Part shown: positions 45,771-58,483 of the stretch, one piece after another
How the letters are laid out: every line of letters starts with the position of its first letter
Position numbering within the stretch: the stretch's first letter is position 1
Source of the DNA: Diphasiastrum complanatum
Lineage: Eukaryota; Streptophyta; Lycopodiopsida; Lycopodiales; Lycopodiaceae
Assembly: GCA_029204225.1 (NCBI GenBank)
Contig: CM055113.1
Location: forward strand, 945,973 to 1,009,972
Direction: 5' to 3'
DNA: 64,000 nt
Program-made: the position numbers and the translations under genes
Notes under the pieces: model-generated
What the model was told of the DNA's origin: nothing
What the model saw: the letters and a program-made list of their open reading frames with translations, nothing else
Database searches by the model: none

Positions 45771-47896
45771 GTTTCTTGATTCAGCTAGTAGTATATTCAC
45801 ACTCCACACATGACCAAAAAACTCTATAAACACACTAAAAGTTTCTCAATTTGCATTGCTTGCCAAGAATATTACAATATTTGGTGTCATTGTTGGAGAA
45901 CCTGGTATCCTTTCTACATTTATATCATTAATTTACCTTTGTGTTTCTAGTTTTGTATTCTTTTATGAATTACAAACTAATTTAATCTAGGTGGAGTTCC
46001 TTTCATTTCATTTTGCAGGCATTTCTTTGTTTTACTACTTTCCATAGTCATCTAGACTACTTTTTTCAATGGCTCATTTGGGACTCACAATAACTCAAAT
46101 AGGCACTTTCTGGCAAATTTACTCGTTGAACCACAATTCAATTTAACATGTCAAGATATATATAAAATAGTGACTCATTAGACTTGCTAATTTGCCTAAC
46201 TTGCTAGTGACTTAAAACACCACTTGGCACATCATGTAAACTCGCCACAATACTTGTCATGCCATCACACATTTACACATCTTCTACTAATTCAGTGAGT
46301 ATGGTTGCTATCACACTCGCTAGAGGCTTGCCACATCATCTAGACTCACAATTCATGTTGGAGTATCACCAACCATGTTGACAAGTTTGATTACCTTAGA
46401 ATTCACCTTAGACTTGCCACATCCTTTGCCATGACATCTACACTTGCCAATGTGACATATCAAAAATTTGTCTGGGTAAAATCTTGCATCACTCAACCCA
46501 CATCCCATGCCTCACCAATCATCTGCCCATCCTCCCAAAATAGTTCTTTTCAATTTGCATTTTTTACAAGCAAAATAATCCTTTAGAATGCATCTAACAA
46601 TGTAAAGCTCTTGAAGAAACCCTCAGAGAGAACCACAATTACTCTACCACTGCAGTTGCCAGATGAACCTAAATGGTTAAGTCAATTTAGATGAGGCTAG
46701 ACGAACTAATCATGGATTACACAAAGCGACTACGTCAATTATTGTAGAACTTGGATCAATAAATTCCAAAGTACCTAACAAATACTAGCTTTTGGGAATG
46801 CAAGAGGACTATGGGCTTCTCATGTTGTGATGCTCGATATTGCACCTCCATGCATAAAATTTATGATGAGATCATGCTAATTTGGAGTTTTTGTTGCAAT
46901 GAAAACACTCTAAAGACGTGGTAGATGGGCTATTGTTTGGAAAAGTCTACTTAGAGGAGAGCTCAAATGAAATTAAATGTGTAAGTTATACAGAGTCAAT
47001 GATTCAAAATCCATAAAAAAAACCATACTTAAAAGTAGCTGTATTTACCAAAGCATGCCTCCGAATTTCAGGCTCTTCCTTGACTTTTGACTTCGTGAAA
47101 ACCTTCGCATTGTCCCAAAGCAAGGCTTCAATGGCAGTGAAAGTGCATCCTATTCGGTGGAAAATTTCCATAGTTGAATTATTGGTTTGAAGCATCCTGT
47201 TCATTGGTATATAGAATACATGCAGAGGAATGGCTTGGGGATTAGTCTGTGCAGATGGCGCACATATCTACCGCAGCCTGTTCGTTAAGAAGGAGAAAAA
47301 AAATTATAAATGATTTGGTCCAAAGTTAAAACGTGACGAACTTGTAATCAATATCTTTTTGCTCCACTGCGGTAAATGTGCATCTTATCATGACAAATAG
47401 TTCATATTCGGTAAACGATGCTCTGCGCTTGAATCATTGTTTTGACAAATGCTATACATTATTATATGTTGCCTTGTGCGAAACACAGGCAGTCAAATGG
47501 GGTTTGTATTGTTCGAAAGTACTGATTATCTTTAGAATGCTGTTAGTGTAGCAAGCGATAAACCAAATTACGCATCCCACATTTCTTCATTCTTTCATTA
47601 AAATGTCCATTTACTTGTCTAACCATCATCTAATACATTGTATGAAGCTGCTAGAAACTAACTAGTATAAGTTACATGTGTGACAGCAGAATGTGACATG
47701 ATTTTTTTGATGTTGATGATTCCTATTGCTATTTTGCTTCGGATTTTGAATAATTGTCATTACACTGATTTCCAAAATCTGGAGAGCATATTCAGCGATC
47801 ACTAATGAAGCTCACCCAAGCTTTCTGCTTGTGTGTCAAGAAGCCACCTTAATAAAAATTACAGACGCATAAGAAGCCGAACTTCTTCAACACGCA
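45771..47896. other. Spacer with no recognised gene
   Basis: AT-rich. 46180-46470 has repeated ACTTGCCACATC-like words. Some sequence next to the SNF2 exon (about 47650-47896) would be its 3' untranslated region if that gene is expressed. No motif supports a coding gene. Confidence 0.4.
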
Positions 47897-48654
47897 TTAG
47901 CCTTTGCTACTTCTGGGATTTACCAAAGGCAACCGGGCAAACTGTCTTTTCCTTTCTTGCAGGTCCAATATGCGCTCTTCAATGCTGTCGGCAACAATCA
48001 ACCTAAAAATATGCACCTTCCTTGTCTGACCGAGCCTATGTACCCGATCCATAGCTTGTTCATCAACAGCTGGATTCCACCATGGGTCTAGCATGTATAC
48101 ATGTGAGGCTGAGGTAAGATTCAAGCCAGTGCCAGCTGCCTTTAAAGTTAACAAAAAAACGGTGGGAGATTTTGACTTCGTTGATTTAAAGGCCTGGAGT
48201 GCTTCTTCCCTCTTTGTGGCAGACATGCTACCATCAATCCGTACATACTTAAACCCTGCATCTATCAAAGGTTGCTGAACAAGTGTTAGCATCTTGGTAA
48301 ACTGTGAAAATACTACTGACTTGATTAAGGGATCCCTTTCCCGTGTTTCTTGTAACAGGCTAATAAGAGCATCAATCTTAGCACTGCTCTTCACATTGCT
48401 GTCCGTGTCGGACCCATTTTCTGCTTCATCCAATAGAGCTGAAAAAACATCGGAATCTGTCAAAGCAAATCGACATAAAGGGCAGCTCTTCTTGTCACAC
48501 ATAAGTGTTTTCTGAATGCATCGTTGGCAAAACACATGTGCACAACGTGTAATAACTGCAGAATGTGGAGGTGAGAGGCAGATAGGGCAGTCAAAATCTT
48601 CCCCAGTTTGAGCTAGCAGCTTCTGTAGCAACTCTGGGCTAGCTAATGAGGGTC
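47897..48654 (-). CDS. RING + helicase-C exon of an HLTF/RAD5-like SNF2 protein (partial)
   Basis: A 758-nt minus-strand exon. The RING C3HC4 motif is CPIC ... CAHVFCQRC ... CPLC with ligand spacing C-2-C-11-C-1-H-2-C-2-C-11-C-2-C. After an acidic linker follows the helicase C-terminal lobe: VVFSQFTKML, RIDGSMSATKREEALQAF, VFLLTLKAAGTGLNLTSASH, DPWWNPAVDEQAMDRVHRLG (motif VI) and SIEERILDLQERK, ending PLVNPRSSKG. A RING between the SNF2 lobes is the mark of the HLTF/RAD5/RAD16-like group, nuclear ATPases with ubiquitin-ligase activity in DNA-damage tolerance or chromatin remodelling. The exon starts after an acceptor TTCTGCAG at 48655-48660 (phase 1). The ATP-binding lobe is not found in 48.7-64 kb, so this is either the 3' end of a gene with a very long intron or a gene fragment. 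The frame is undamaged. Confidence 0.85.
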
Positions 48655-50438
48655 CTGCAGAACATAAAATACCAGGATAAGTGTTACACCAAGAAATAGA
48701 TAGTTCATAAAAACAATTAAACAGAGTTGGTTACTTCCTATTCCTGAATGCCATTCTTACTGGTGCTGTAAGCTTATAAATTCATTGAGGTTTTGGTGAA
48801 GCAGCAACATATATCTCCATATTCAGATACAATGCCAGCCAACCAACCCATAAAACTTCAGTCACATCAACCAATTGCTGTCACAGTCAATGCCTATTGT
48901 TTATGCAACATTGACCAAAAGCTTCCTCTCAAAACAAGCCCACAAAAATCTAACGTCACTATGTAAGATCTAAACGAAAACCATCTATCAGCAAACCAGA
49001 GTTTGAGATGTGAAATTATGCTCACTAAGGTAATGCCATGGCATTGATTAGTTCATAATCTTAACCAAGTCACATGCAAGACTCAGTATCAGAAGCTTAC
49101 CATTTCCTTAGAGTTCTGAGATCCATGAAAAAGCAAATTTGTACAACATTCGTAGGAGTAGGATATTGGGCAAGAGAAATTAGCACGTGTGAACATGGAA
49201 ATGTTTAAGCTCTCCAAATTATAGGAGCTAACTTGATTGTGAGTTTCCAAGATGCATTTAGTGATTCTGAGCCTTGAGGTGGAAAAAATTTGCCATCGAT
49301 TCATTGTGAGGATTTAGGATTGTTTTGGGGTTTTTGTACATTGTGAGATGATTAGATTTTGTCACTTGATTCTTAACATTATGCAATCATGAATGTGCAT
49401 TTGTGAGGGCTTAGTTAGTAGTTAGTACCATTATCCACAGTAGTTAGTTCTTACTAATTTGTTAATAGCATTTAATGGCATGTTAGGTGTTAGTGGTTGG
49501 TAGTCAGTCTCTAGAACTTTGAAATTTCAGCTTCGAAGTTAGTAGTTACTACTTAGTACTTAGTGGTTTACTATTTAGGAATAGAAGTTTCAAGTTTCAA
49601 GTTCAAACTGAAATCAGTGACTTGAGAAGAGAGAGAGAGAGAGAGAGAGAGACGACTCATGAGGGACCTAAGACCACCATGCCGAGGGGTAGGGATCCCG
49701 TATGAAAGCATGTTATCGTTGCTGCAAACTATGGCAAATTGGGCACTAAGAGATGGACGTGCCAATATTGCCATAACTCTTACACGGGTGGGCCTATGCG
49801 CACCAAGGTGCATTTATTACGCTATAGGGTTACGAGATTGCCGCTTGCATGCATGCTCTTGACATGCTATTCACTCCTATTGCAGCGGATGAGGCTGGCC
49901 CTTTGAGGCCCAAAGGTAAACAATGAAACTCAACTCTCAGCTCTAGCCTCTCTCAGGTCTCAACTATTGAACTAAGTGGTAAGATTTCAATTTTCATTGC
50001 ACGCCCGCACGATAAATTATAATCGATTCGTTTTTTGAAATTTGAAAATTTGGTTTTTATCTAATATCATGATTCATCGATGTTTTAACTTTCTGTCATT
50101 TAATCGAACTAGTAGAGACTTAAGTAATAGCCTATATAGTAATACTCTATAGCCTATAGCCTATAGGCATGCCGTAAAGTACTAACATCTAAGTAACTTT
50201 TTATTCTTAAGGTTTAGATTTTGAAATTTGATTTTTGACAAATGAGTCAATGACTCATGACTTGAGTCTTGGAAAATGTTTAATGTGCGCTTTTTTTGGC
50301 AAATTGAGATCAAAATGCGACCATGACACAACCAAAGGCTACCACAACCCTCTCTTCTCATAGAGAGGTCAGATCTCTAGATGAGGCAGGGCCTGATAAT
50401 TAGAGTGCCAGTATTGGATCCTCCACGACACCACCACC
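48655..50438. other. Intron-like and spacer sequence upstream of the SNF2 exon
   Basis: No SNF2 ATP-binding motif (GLGKT, DEAH) in either strand. Includes a GA microsatellite (49625-49652) and CTATAGCCTATAGCCTATAGG near 50147. Nothing else supported. Confidence 0.45.
49625..49652. repeat. (GA)n microsatellite
   Basis: A 28-bp GA run. Confidence 0.95.
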
Positions 50439-50805
50439 ATGACTGTCTTTAGCCACCAAAAAAACCACAACCAACATCGAGAGGGAGAGGTGGACGGGGA
50501 GGCCGCCGCACTACACAGTTGGGGGGTTAGGGATGATTATGTATCCAGTTTTGCTCCCAAATTGATGGCAGAGGCAAAGGTTGCAGTTCGACAGTGCTTC
50601 TACACCTGCGATCTCCCGTTTCATCTTCCTAAGACCCCGACATGGAGGAAGATGATGACCACAGTGAGCACGATTGGGTAGGTGTGGCCAAGGCCTTCTA
50701 GTGAGTATCTTAGGACGAGAGGACTTGTTGCTGAGCGGGGAGCAGTTGACGAGCAGCTAGATCCCCTCAGGAGGGCATGGGCCCATTATGTACTTGTATG
50801 TACTT
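50439..50805 (+). pseudogene. hAT/DUF659 transposase N-terminal fragment
   Basis: Plus frame AVRQCFYTCDLPFHLPKTPT with WRKMMTTVSTIG, then after a stop RPSSEYLRTRGLVAERGAVD and EQLDPLRRAWAHY, matching the region just before the DUF659 catalytic core (FFY..G.PF....P.F..M.......GY.PPS...LR...L). Isolated, with no core or dimerisation domain nearby. Confidence 0.6.
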
Positions 50806-53043
50806 ACTATTATGCATTGAGCACTCTAAATATCAATACTCTAGAGTCTATGGCAATGGGCATATGCCCATCATCCATGGGCCATTGCTGGGTTGCCTCC
50901 TTTTAAGTGCAATTAAAAATCATGTACAACATTGACGGTAGTAACTCCAGGAGTTGAATTTGAGAATTAGCTTCGAACAAGAAATAACTTGCATACTGAT
51001 TTTATACTTTGTTTTCACATTCTAAATCTTAAGATACTGCATTACACACTCTTTAGAATCCAATAATAGTTTGTTTTCACCTTCTAAAACTCAAGATATT
51101 GCGAAGTCAAAATTTGGTCAAATTGGAAAATAACCTATTTTCTTCAAAAAGGATTTCCTTCAACTGCTAAGTGAACCTTCACTGTCCTTGCCATCACACA
51201 CGTCCATAGCACTTTAAAGTTTGCTATTTGGAGGAGCACATGTTAAGATATTCAAAGTCAGGCCTGGTCAAACAAACAAATTTGGAATGTCAGAACTTCT
51301 GTTTTGAAAGTTCATATCAACTCCACTTGTTCCACATGTTGTACCGATGCCGCACCCCTCGCATGGTATCAAGACCTGTTTGAAGCTAAACTTATATTTG
51401 ATATATACACTTTGAGACTTAGACAATTAGCTTTATAAGCTAGAGCACAACTTTTCCAATTTTCTCCTCATGGATGATATGAAGGAGATCTGCTTTGTTG
51501 TTTCATACTTATAGAATAATGCCTTTTCCATCACTGATGTCATGTCTCCTGTCTTTCAATGGCCTATGTTCAAGCACAAGTTATATGATGCATTTATTGA
51601 TCCATGTTGGCAACTCAGCGATAACTTAAGTTCCACCACTTACGCCAGACAAATTCGCTTTATTTAGATTCATAAGTTTTAGAGTTTTTGTGTATATTTC
51701 TTGATACTTCTCTACAAGAGCTCCTTGTTTGCTCCAATGAGATGCTTTGCGAGATAAGATCTATCGATATTATGTATAGAATACTCGACTTAACGAAAGA
51801 GAAAAGCATCTCCAACGCCATGTAGTACCATTCAGTTATACACTTTTAATATCAATATCATCCCGAAAAATCTAGCAAGCTGTCAATGCACTGTCCCATA
51901 ATCCAAAACATTGCTCAATTGCGACTTTACTAAAGGTTACTCTAGCTGATTGGTAGAACAATATAGTTGTCCAGATGTTGGTGGCACTCTTACTCAGTCC
52001 TATTCATCCTTGATAGGACAACCTGTGGATTCCAAAAAATGTTTGAGCTTTGTCCCAAGGGACTATACCTCAGGTTGTACCTTTGCATAATAAGTAGTCT
52101 TTTTGCCTCATTTGGCAACTCACAGAACTAGCACATTCCTCCCAGACGGTGGCAAGATGTTTCTATGAAATTCATTCTATTTTCCACGTACTCAAAATCA
52201 TCAAAATTCTACTTACCACGTACTCAAAATCATCGAAATTCTTGTTAAATGCTATTGATTGTTTATCTAAATATGCCCATTTTCTTGCTGACCAATTGTG
52301 ATACTAAGTCTACTAGCACCCTTTCGCAAGATATAACCAAACTCATTCACTTGCAAACTTTGATAGGTGTTGCTTAGTATTCATCCGTTGACAGCCAATC
52401 CAAGGTCCTTGACCACAAGGTCTTCGTAAGTCTATCTTAACCAATTGTGATACTAAGTCTACTAGCACCCTTTCGCAATATATAACCAAACTCATTCACT
52501 TGCAGACTTTGATAGGTGCTGCTTATTATTCATCTGTTGACAGTTAACCCTACAATTTTGTGTCGATTCGTAACACTGACTATACCAACTCCATCAATAA
52601 CATTATCATTTCATGATCTATTATTTCATGATTTATTTACTAGTATTTGGACCTATGTTCATGTTTTTTGGCAGTTGCATATGCCTGTGGAGTGAGGGTG
52701 CAATGCATGGCCCACCCTCATCCAAGAGTGCTTCTACTTGACGAGTTGTAGCTCCTAGCTCTGGAGGAGGGAGGATCCCTCACTACTGATCAACGACGGC
52801 TATGTTTACAGTTGTCCAATATTTCCATTCCTTTTTCAACAAACTTTATGACTTGGTCTTGAGGCACAAACAATCATTGGACCTTTTATATTTATTATAT
52901 TTGACAATTGACCAAATGGTCAGGGCCCAAGGTAATAGGTCCCAAAACCTAACCTTAATTGAGCTCCAAAAGGCCATAAATAACCTCAAGGTCCTTTACG
53001 TATGATAGTTTGAAAGTCAGCAGTTCATGGTCTACTAGCATAG
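50806..53043. other. Spacer with a local duplication
   Basis: No gene motif. A 105-bp block at 52291-52396 recurs at 52440-52545 (period 149), and a smaller one near 52190-52245 repeats TACTCAAAATCATC. A 67-codon plus frame at 52802-53005 is unrecognised. Confidence 0.5.
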
Positions 53044-53051
53044 TCTAGCAC
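53044..53051. repeat. Candidate 8-bp target duplication of the hAT element, left
   Basis: TCTAGCAC, against TCTAGCAT at 58948-58955 (7 of 8). Eight bases is the hAT standard. Confidence 0.5.
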
Positions 53052-53605
53052 TAAGGAAGCGGACCCTGGACGCGTCCGCGTCAGTGTCCGAATGAGGATG
53101 CGTCAAGGGTGCGTCCGCGTCCGGATGCGTCCGGCTTTTTGAATTTTTTTTTTTTTTAAAAAAAAAAATACAGGCACCTGCCCATGCTGTCCCACAGCCC
53201 AAAAGCGAAATAAAAGCAATTTATGGCCCCTGTTTTTCCCCCGAAATTAATTATCAGAGGGTGTCTGGCACCCACCTACCCCCTCTTAAAAAATAAGAAA
53301 ACGGTACCCAAAAATATTTGCAACAGACCTAACCACTGCCCATGCCTCCCATAACTGAGATATTACCAAACAACGATGACTAATGAGCAGTTCATAAATT
53401 ATTACGAACCTTCATTGGGAACTGAGCTCCAAAAAAGCGGCAAAGAAAGGTCTGAAAGTGGTTTGAAGTGAAGATGATGGTTTGTATGGCAAAGATATTA
53501 CTGATTTAGGGTTTAGGGTGCATCAGTGACTGTCTCAAAGAAATGAATAAGCTCTCAGGACTAGAAGTCTCTAGGGGAAATCAATGCTCACCAGAAGAGT
53601 GACAA

Positions 53606-53815
53606 GCTCTCAAGACAGGAAACGACACACTACTATGTCTTATATGATGAGATCGGTTTCCCCCCGGATGAACTTCAACAGCTTACTAATTACTTATGCA
53701 AAACTGTGTCATTCACTACAGAAAACCACAAGACCTACACACTACTGTGTCTCGGTTGATGAGATCGGTTTCTCCCCGGATGAACTTCAACAGCTTACTA
53801 ATTACTTAGGCACTA
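53606..53815. repeat. Direct repeat, period 112 bp
   Basis: GATGAGATCGGTTTC at 53646 and 53758, with about 75 bp of near-identity (ATGAACTTCAACAGCTTACT in both). In the non-coding 3' part of the hAT element. Confidence 0.85.
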
Positions 53816-53854
53816 CTTCAACACGCTACAATGCTGTCGAAATGTTTTGTCAAT

Positions 53855-54560
53855 TCCGAATGTTTTCAGGTCCCATCCCGGCAAAGTGTCCCTGAAGCCC
53901 TGTTTGACATCGAACTTCAGAAGGACGCACTGGGCCTGTCGTCCGTCCGATCCTCGTCCCGTCTGCTCCCACAGGTTCCTATCGAGGTTGTTCGCTGGCC
54001 GAAACGGACGACACCTGAAACGGATCCCGTTTGGAGAAACGGGACCGTCATACGGAAAGCTACAAAGCTAGTCCATTTCGCTTGACCTAATTGTGTTTCT
54101 GTCCCGTCGAAGGGCCATTTTGACCGAACGACACCCGAATCGGGCCAGGCTCGATCGTTTGAGTTTGTATCGGGATCACGAATCCGTGGACTGTATTCCT
54201 GGGCCATTTTGTCGATTCCAAATGTTTTCGAGTCCCGTCCCGGCAAAGTGTCCCTGAAGCCCTGTTTGACGTCGAACTTCAAAAGGACGTACTGGGCCTG
54301 ATGTCCGTCCGGACCTCATCCCGTCTGCTCCCACGGGTTCTTATCGAGGTTGTTTGCTGGCCGAAACGGACGACACCTGAAACGGATCCCGTTTGGAGAA
54401 ACAGGACCGTCGGACGCTGTAAAACTAGTCCATTTCGACTAACCTAATTGCGTTTTTGTCCCGTCGAACGGCCATTTTGACTTGAGGATACCCGAATCGA
54501 GCCAGGCTCGGTCCCTTGGGTTCGTGCCCGCTTCACGAACCAGTGGACTGTATTCCTGGA
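53855..54560. repeat. Direct repeat, period 362 bp
   Basis: The block with GCAAAGTGTCCCTGAAGCCC at 53881 recurs at 54243. The two roughly 340-bp copies share most bases (GGACGACACCTGAAACGGAT in both). GC-rich against the surroundings. Short frames through it are not coding. Confidence 0.88.
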
Positions 54561-54744
54561 CCATTAATGCATTCTACACAGGTTCAAGTGTATGCTACAC
54601 AAGTGCAGCTTTGATGTTGAATCTGCACATACATGTGGTGCAATGCCTACGACACAATGAGGACGTGGGGTGGGGTTAATGATGTTTATGGATGTGGTTA
54701 TGATGATTATGGTTGTGGCTTGTTTTGATGGTTATGGCTGTGGG

Positions 54745-54835
54745 ATTGTGGGTTTAGGATGATTTGTTAGGGTTTAGGGTGTTATGTTAACTGTGCCATT
54801 TGTTAGGGTTTAGGGTTTAGGGTGTTATGTTAAAT
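54745..54835. repeat. TTTAGGG-like motif cluster, left end of the hAT element
   Basis: Several GTTTAGGG/TTAGGGTTTAGGG units (about 54750, 54770 and 54806-54822) matching the plant telomere repeat on the plus strand. Confidence 0.75.
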
Positions 54836-54879
54836 GGTTGAACATGATGCACATGTTATGACGGAGATGCAGATGTGTT

Positions 54880-54883
<4 letters not shown>

Positions 54884-54949
<66 letters not shown>
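54884..54949. repeat. (CT)n microsatellite
   Basis: About 66 bp of CT units. Confidence 0.95.
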
Positions 54950-54952
<3 letters not shown>

Positions 54953-55109
54953 TTGCACGAAGCAAACCAATTCTGACTAACCATTCAAATTTCACAGAGC
55001 TAACAATTTGTAAGCAACCGATATAAATTAGCCATGATACCAATAGACTGTCAAAAAATATATACACCTCATCTGATGCCACTGTACATGATGCTAAAAT
55101 GTGTATCAG

Positions 55110-58100
55110 TATCTACAAGTCTGTGCTAAAAAAATCATCCCTCTGCATGCCAGATGCATCTGCAGGGGTGTCATATACAAAGTCTGGCTGGGAGTCTGGG
55201 GGCATCTGGGACTCCTCTAAGTCTGGGCCAACGCCTGCCAAGAGACGACTAGAAAAATCATCAGTGCGTCCCCTCTTGGCTGGCCTGCCTCTGGGTCTGC
55301 CGGAAGGAACCCTCTGTGGTACACTCCTGCCTGGGGGTCTCCCTCTGCCACGGGGGGGTTTCTCGGAAGAACTGCCTGCCTGTGATGCTCTGAGTCGTCT
55401 CTGCGCTATCTATCTCTGGGCAGCAGCCTCTGTCTCCCTCGCAAACTCTGACCAGCCATGATCTGAAAGGGGGCGTGATGCGGGAGTACTGGGTGGGGCA
55501 TGTGGACCATCCCTTGCAAGGTCGACCGTCTCGTCTGAATCATATGTGGGCTCATCAGAGGAGGAGGGCAATGGAACGTCAACAGGGACGGGGGTGGTCT
55601 CATCGACATCGGCATCATCCTTGGGATCACCCCGCAGAGCACGCCGAGCGGCATCATCTGGATCAACCTCTGGCTCTGCCTCATGATCGGCCGCTGCAAA
55701 ATTGGGATTGACCTGCACAAGTCAATCATTCGTGAGAATAGCCGAAGCAACCGTGAGGGCAATAAACTGAATGTCTTAAACTAATACGAAAGCAAATGAT
55801 ACAGCATAGACATACCTGCAAGAGTAGGGCGCATGCGCCTCCTGCCCTCCTGCCCTGATACTCTCCGTGATGCATCGAACCACCCTAGTGTTGTTGCAGT
55901 ACACCAAGTCATTGCATCGCTCCGTCGTCAGACGGTTCCGCCTGTTCGTGTGAACGAGGCTGAACGCTGACCAGTTCCGCTCGCACACGCAAGCAGAATA
56001 GTCCTGCATTAATTGGCAACCACTCGAGTGAGTACCGACCTTGTAGAGAAAATGCGAAAACTGGTTGGATGAATGAGATTGGACAACATACCTGTGAAAG
56101 GACTCGGAGTGCGAGCGTCCTCAGGTCTGGCTGTCCAGCGCCGTAGCTCTCCCACCATGATACAGGCAAGAGTCTGTTCTCTCGGACACGTGCAAGGTCC
56201 TCGCCGAACTGCCCCAGAGAGTGCCTGCAGTTGATCAGCGATGTGTGTGAGTACATCTTGAGCCCGCGCAGGGAAATTGAATGAACGACGGCGTACGATA
56301 GAGCAAGAGTTTACCTATAACTGAGCCTCTGCACCTCGAGCCTACTACGGATACCAGTGTCACTGCTGAGGAGGCGGATGTATGCGAACCAGTCCGCACG
56401 CAGCTCTGCATCGTCGTACTACCTCTCGCTCTGAAACAATGGATGTAGTATGTGGGCCACACTGTGCATGGGCCGGTGAAACTTATCCCATCGTCGCTGC
56501 CACAAGCGCCTGATAGGCTCCAACTTGTGGACCAAACCACGTGGAGGCAACAGTTACATACCATCATGTTGCGGCAGCAAGACGAAACAGAGTGCGAAAT
56601 GGAAGTAAGGATCGTGAGACGGAAAAAAGTTATACCTGGCAGGGTCCAGCTCGGAATGCTGGAGAGACTCGCCTATGCAGTCCATGAACTCGTAAATGAC
56701 GCCCATCGTGCACCCCTCGCGATCAACGAGCCTCTGAACAAAGTAGATGGGGCACATGACGTCCATCAACTGCTGCATATCCACCCAGAAAGGCTCCATG
56801 AAGAGAATGTCGTGGAAGGCCAAGCCCTCAAGGGTCGTGGACAGGTTCATGGCGGTGAACCTTGCCGAAGTAGCCATGTACCGCAAATCACCCTTGAGCT
56901 TGTGTAGCCGCTCAAGCATGATGAACTGGTAGGCGAAGCGGGTGCGAGCGGGCTTCTTCAAGTCTAGCCTGCATTGACAAATGGAATGAGAGGCACACAT
57001 GAAACCAGCAAAAAAAAAGAAGCATCTTGAACGAGCCAAAAAATAAATACCATATTGCCTGCTGAATGTGCGGAAAAGGGCAGTCATGCGGCACTTGCGT
57101 GTGACGAAGTCCACAATCGCAAGTGCCCTCGTGAGAATCTCACTGACCAAAGGCAAGCGCCCGATGGAATGCAGGAGGAGGTCCAGTGAGTGTGCAGCAC
57201 ATGGAGTCCAGACAATGGAGGGGTACTCTGCCATAAGAAGCTCCCCCATACCGCGGCAGATGGACGCATTGTCCGTCACAACCTTTCGCGGTACGTTCAC
57301 ACGATCAGTTCACAGCTTGGAAACACATTGCAATCAATCGAAAACCACGCAAATTTTTTGTATCAACATTAAGCAGTAAATGACCAAGCAACTAATGAAA
57401 AAAAATTGTACCTGGACAACGCGCTGTGGCCCGACCTCCTCTATCGCTGCGTGGATGATGCCGTAAATGTACTCGGCCGAGTGCACTCTCCCTGCCTCGG
57501 AGGCGTCGATGCTGCGCAGGAACATGGAACTGTAACAACTAGAAACAATTACGTTGATGAGTGGACGTCTACGACGATCAGTCCACCCATCAGCCATGAT
57601 GGAACAACCGTATCTATTTCAAGCCTCCTGCAGTGGAGCCAGTCTCTCTCTGACTGATGCAACCCGGTCCTGGAGCAAAGGGCAGCGTAGTGCGTCGGCT
57701 GTGGGTGGTGTGTAGCCGGGCCCGCAGACTGCAAATTTCGAGATAGCCTCTCCAAAGATGCGGGATGATGCCATGATGCCTTTCTTGTGGGAGTTGGGAA
57801 CTCAATGGACACTTTAGAAGGGCGCCCTCCTACTAGGTCCCATTGCCCAAGTTGTGGGAGGTTCAGGTCATAGAACATCTGTGCTATGGTCCTGGTGGCC
57901 TCTCTGTGCTGCCCCTCTCTGAAAGATCCAGGCATGGACATCTGTCTGGTGCCTCAGGATGTGGATGGCTGGGAGGATGTGGATGGACGATGCAGATCTG
58001 GAGGTGGTGGCATAGGCGCAGGTGCGGAAGCGGAGGATGTAAACGAACCATGGTGATGGCAGAGGCGTAGGTGCAGCAGTGGAGGCTGTGGATCCATGGG

Positions 58101-58478
58101 GAGTACTGGCGAAGGGGGTACGGGTGGCGGAGGCGGGTGCGGATGTAGCGGCTGTGGCGGGTGCGGATGCGACGGTGGGGGCGGTGGCGCTGGGTGTACC
58201 AGTGGTAGGGGCAGTGGCAGTGGGTGCGGCATCTGTGGACGGCTCATCGGGCTCAGCAACCGACTCAGAATATGCCTCGAGAATGCGAGCCCTCTCCGCA
58301 GCGGGGATGACCATAAAAACGCCGATCCCATAGCGTCCCCCATGGGTCGGACTCGCAAACCCCCCAGATGTGCTTGAACCCGAGAGCCGTTCCCTGTGAA
58401 CTGCTTTCGACAAAAAGGGCAACGCCACTTTTTGTCGGGCAACAACTCCACCTCATCCCAAATGGGACGAGCGGCCAT
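55110..58478 (-). pseudogene. hAT transposase with BED finger, DUF659 and hATC domains
   Basis: Minus-strand blocks in order. The start is MAARPIWDEVELLPDKKWRC with PFCRKQFTGNGSRVQAHL (BED zinc finger, 58478-58350). After a frameshift comes IPAAERARILEAYSE and an Ala/Thr/Pro linker. The FYDLNLP region (about 57860), the frame EISKFAVCGPGYTPP and ADALRCPLLQDRVASVRERL follow. The DUF659 core is SIMADGWTDRRRRPLINVIV, MFLRSIDASEAG and AIEEVGPQRVVQ, an intron-like gap, then VVTDNASICRGMGELLMAEY and VWTPCAAHSLDLLLHSIG. Next are TRFAYQFIMLERLHKLKGDL, RRWDKFHRPMHSVAHILHPL, PVSWWESYGAGQPDL, RTLALRVLSQ and finally ERNWSAFSLVHTNRRNRLTT (hAT dimerisation, about 55900-56000) with an acidic, then basic GRGRPPG tail near 55300. 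The transposase would bind element ends and cut. Frameshifts and an 80-bp foreign segment make this copy inactive as it stands. Confidence 0.82.
57777..57856 (-). repeat. 80-bp segment of element H LTR inside the hAT gene
   Basis: The reverse complement equals 12132-12211 with one mismatch by direct comparison. It lies between the FYDLNLP block and the SWHHPASLE block of the hAT transposase, where relatives have only a short link, so it looks like an insertion or filler. Confidence 0.85.
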
Positions 58479-58483
58479 ATCTC

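Noticed and set aside
47004-47204. 66-codon minus frame as the terminal exon of the SNF2 gene
   Set aside because: It lacks the basic/acidic ending expected for HLTF-like proteins and shows no splice junction with the exon that already stops at 47897.
51365-51380. GGTATCAAGACCTG as a further primer-binding site
   Set aside because: It departs from TGGTATCAGAGCC after seven or eight bases and no LTR edge or coding remnant lies beside it.
54745-54835. TTTAGGG motifs as a chromosome end or a long interstitial telomere array
   Set aside because: Only a few scattered units, paired with inverted units at 58.56 kb and enclosed in a hAT element. This is not a telomere.
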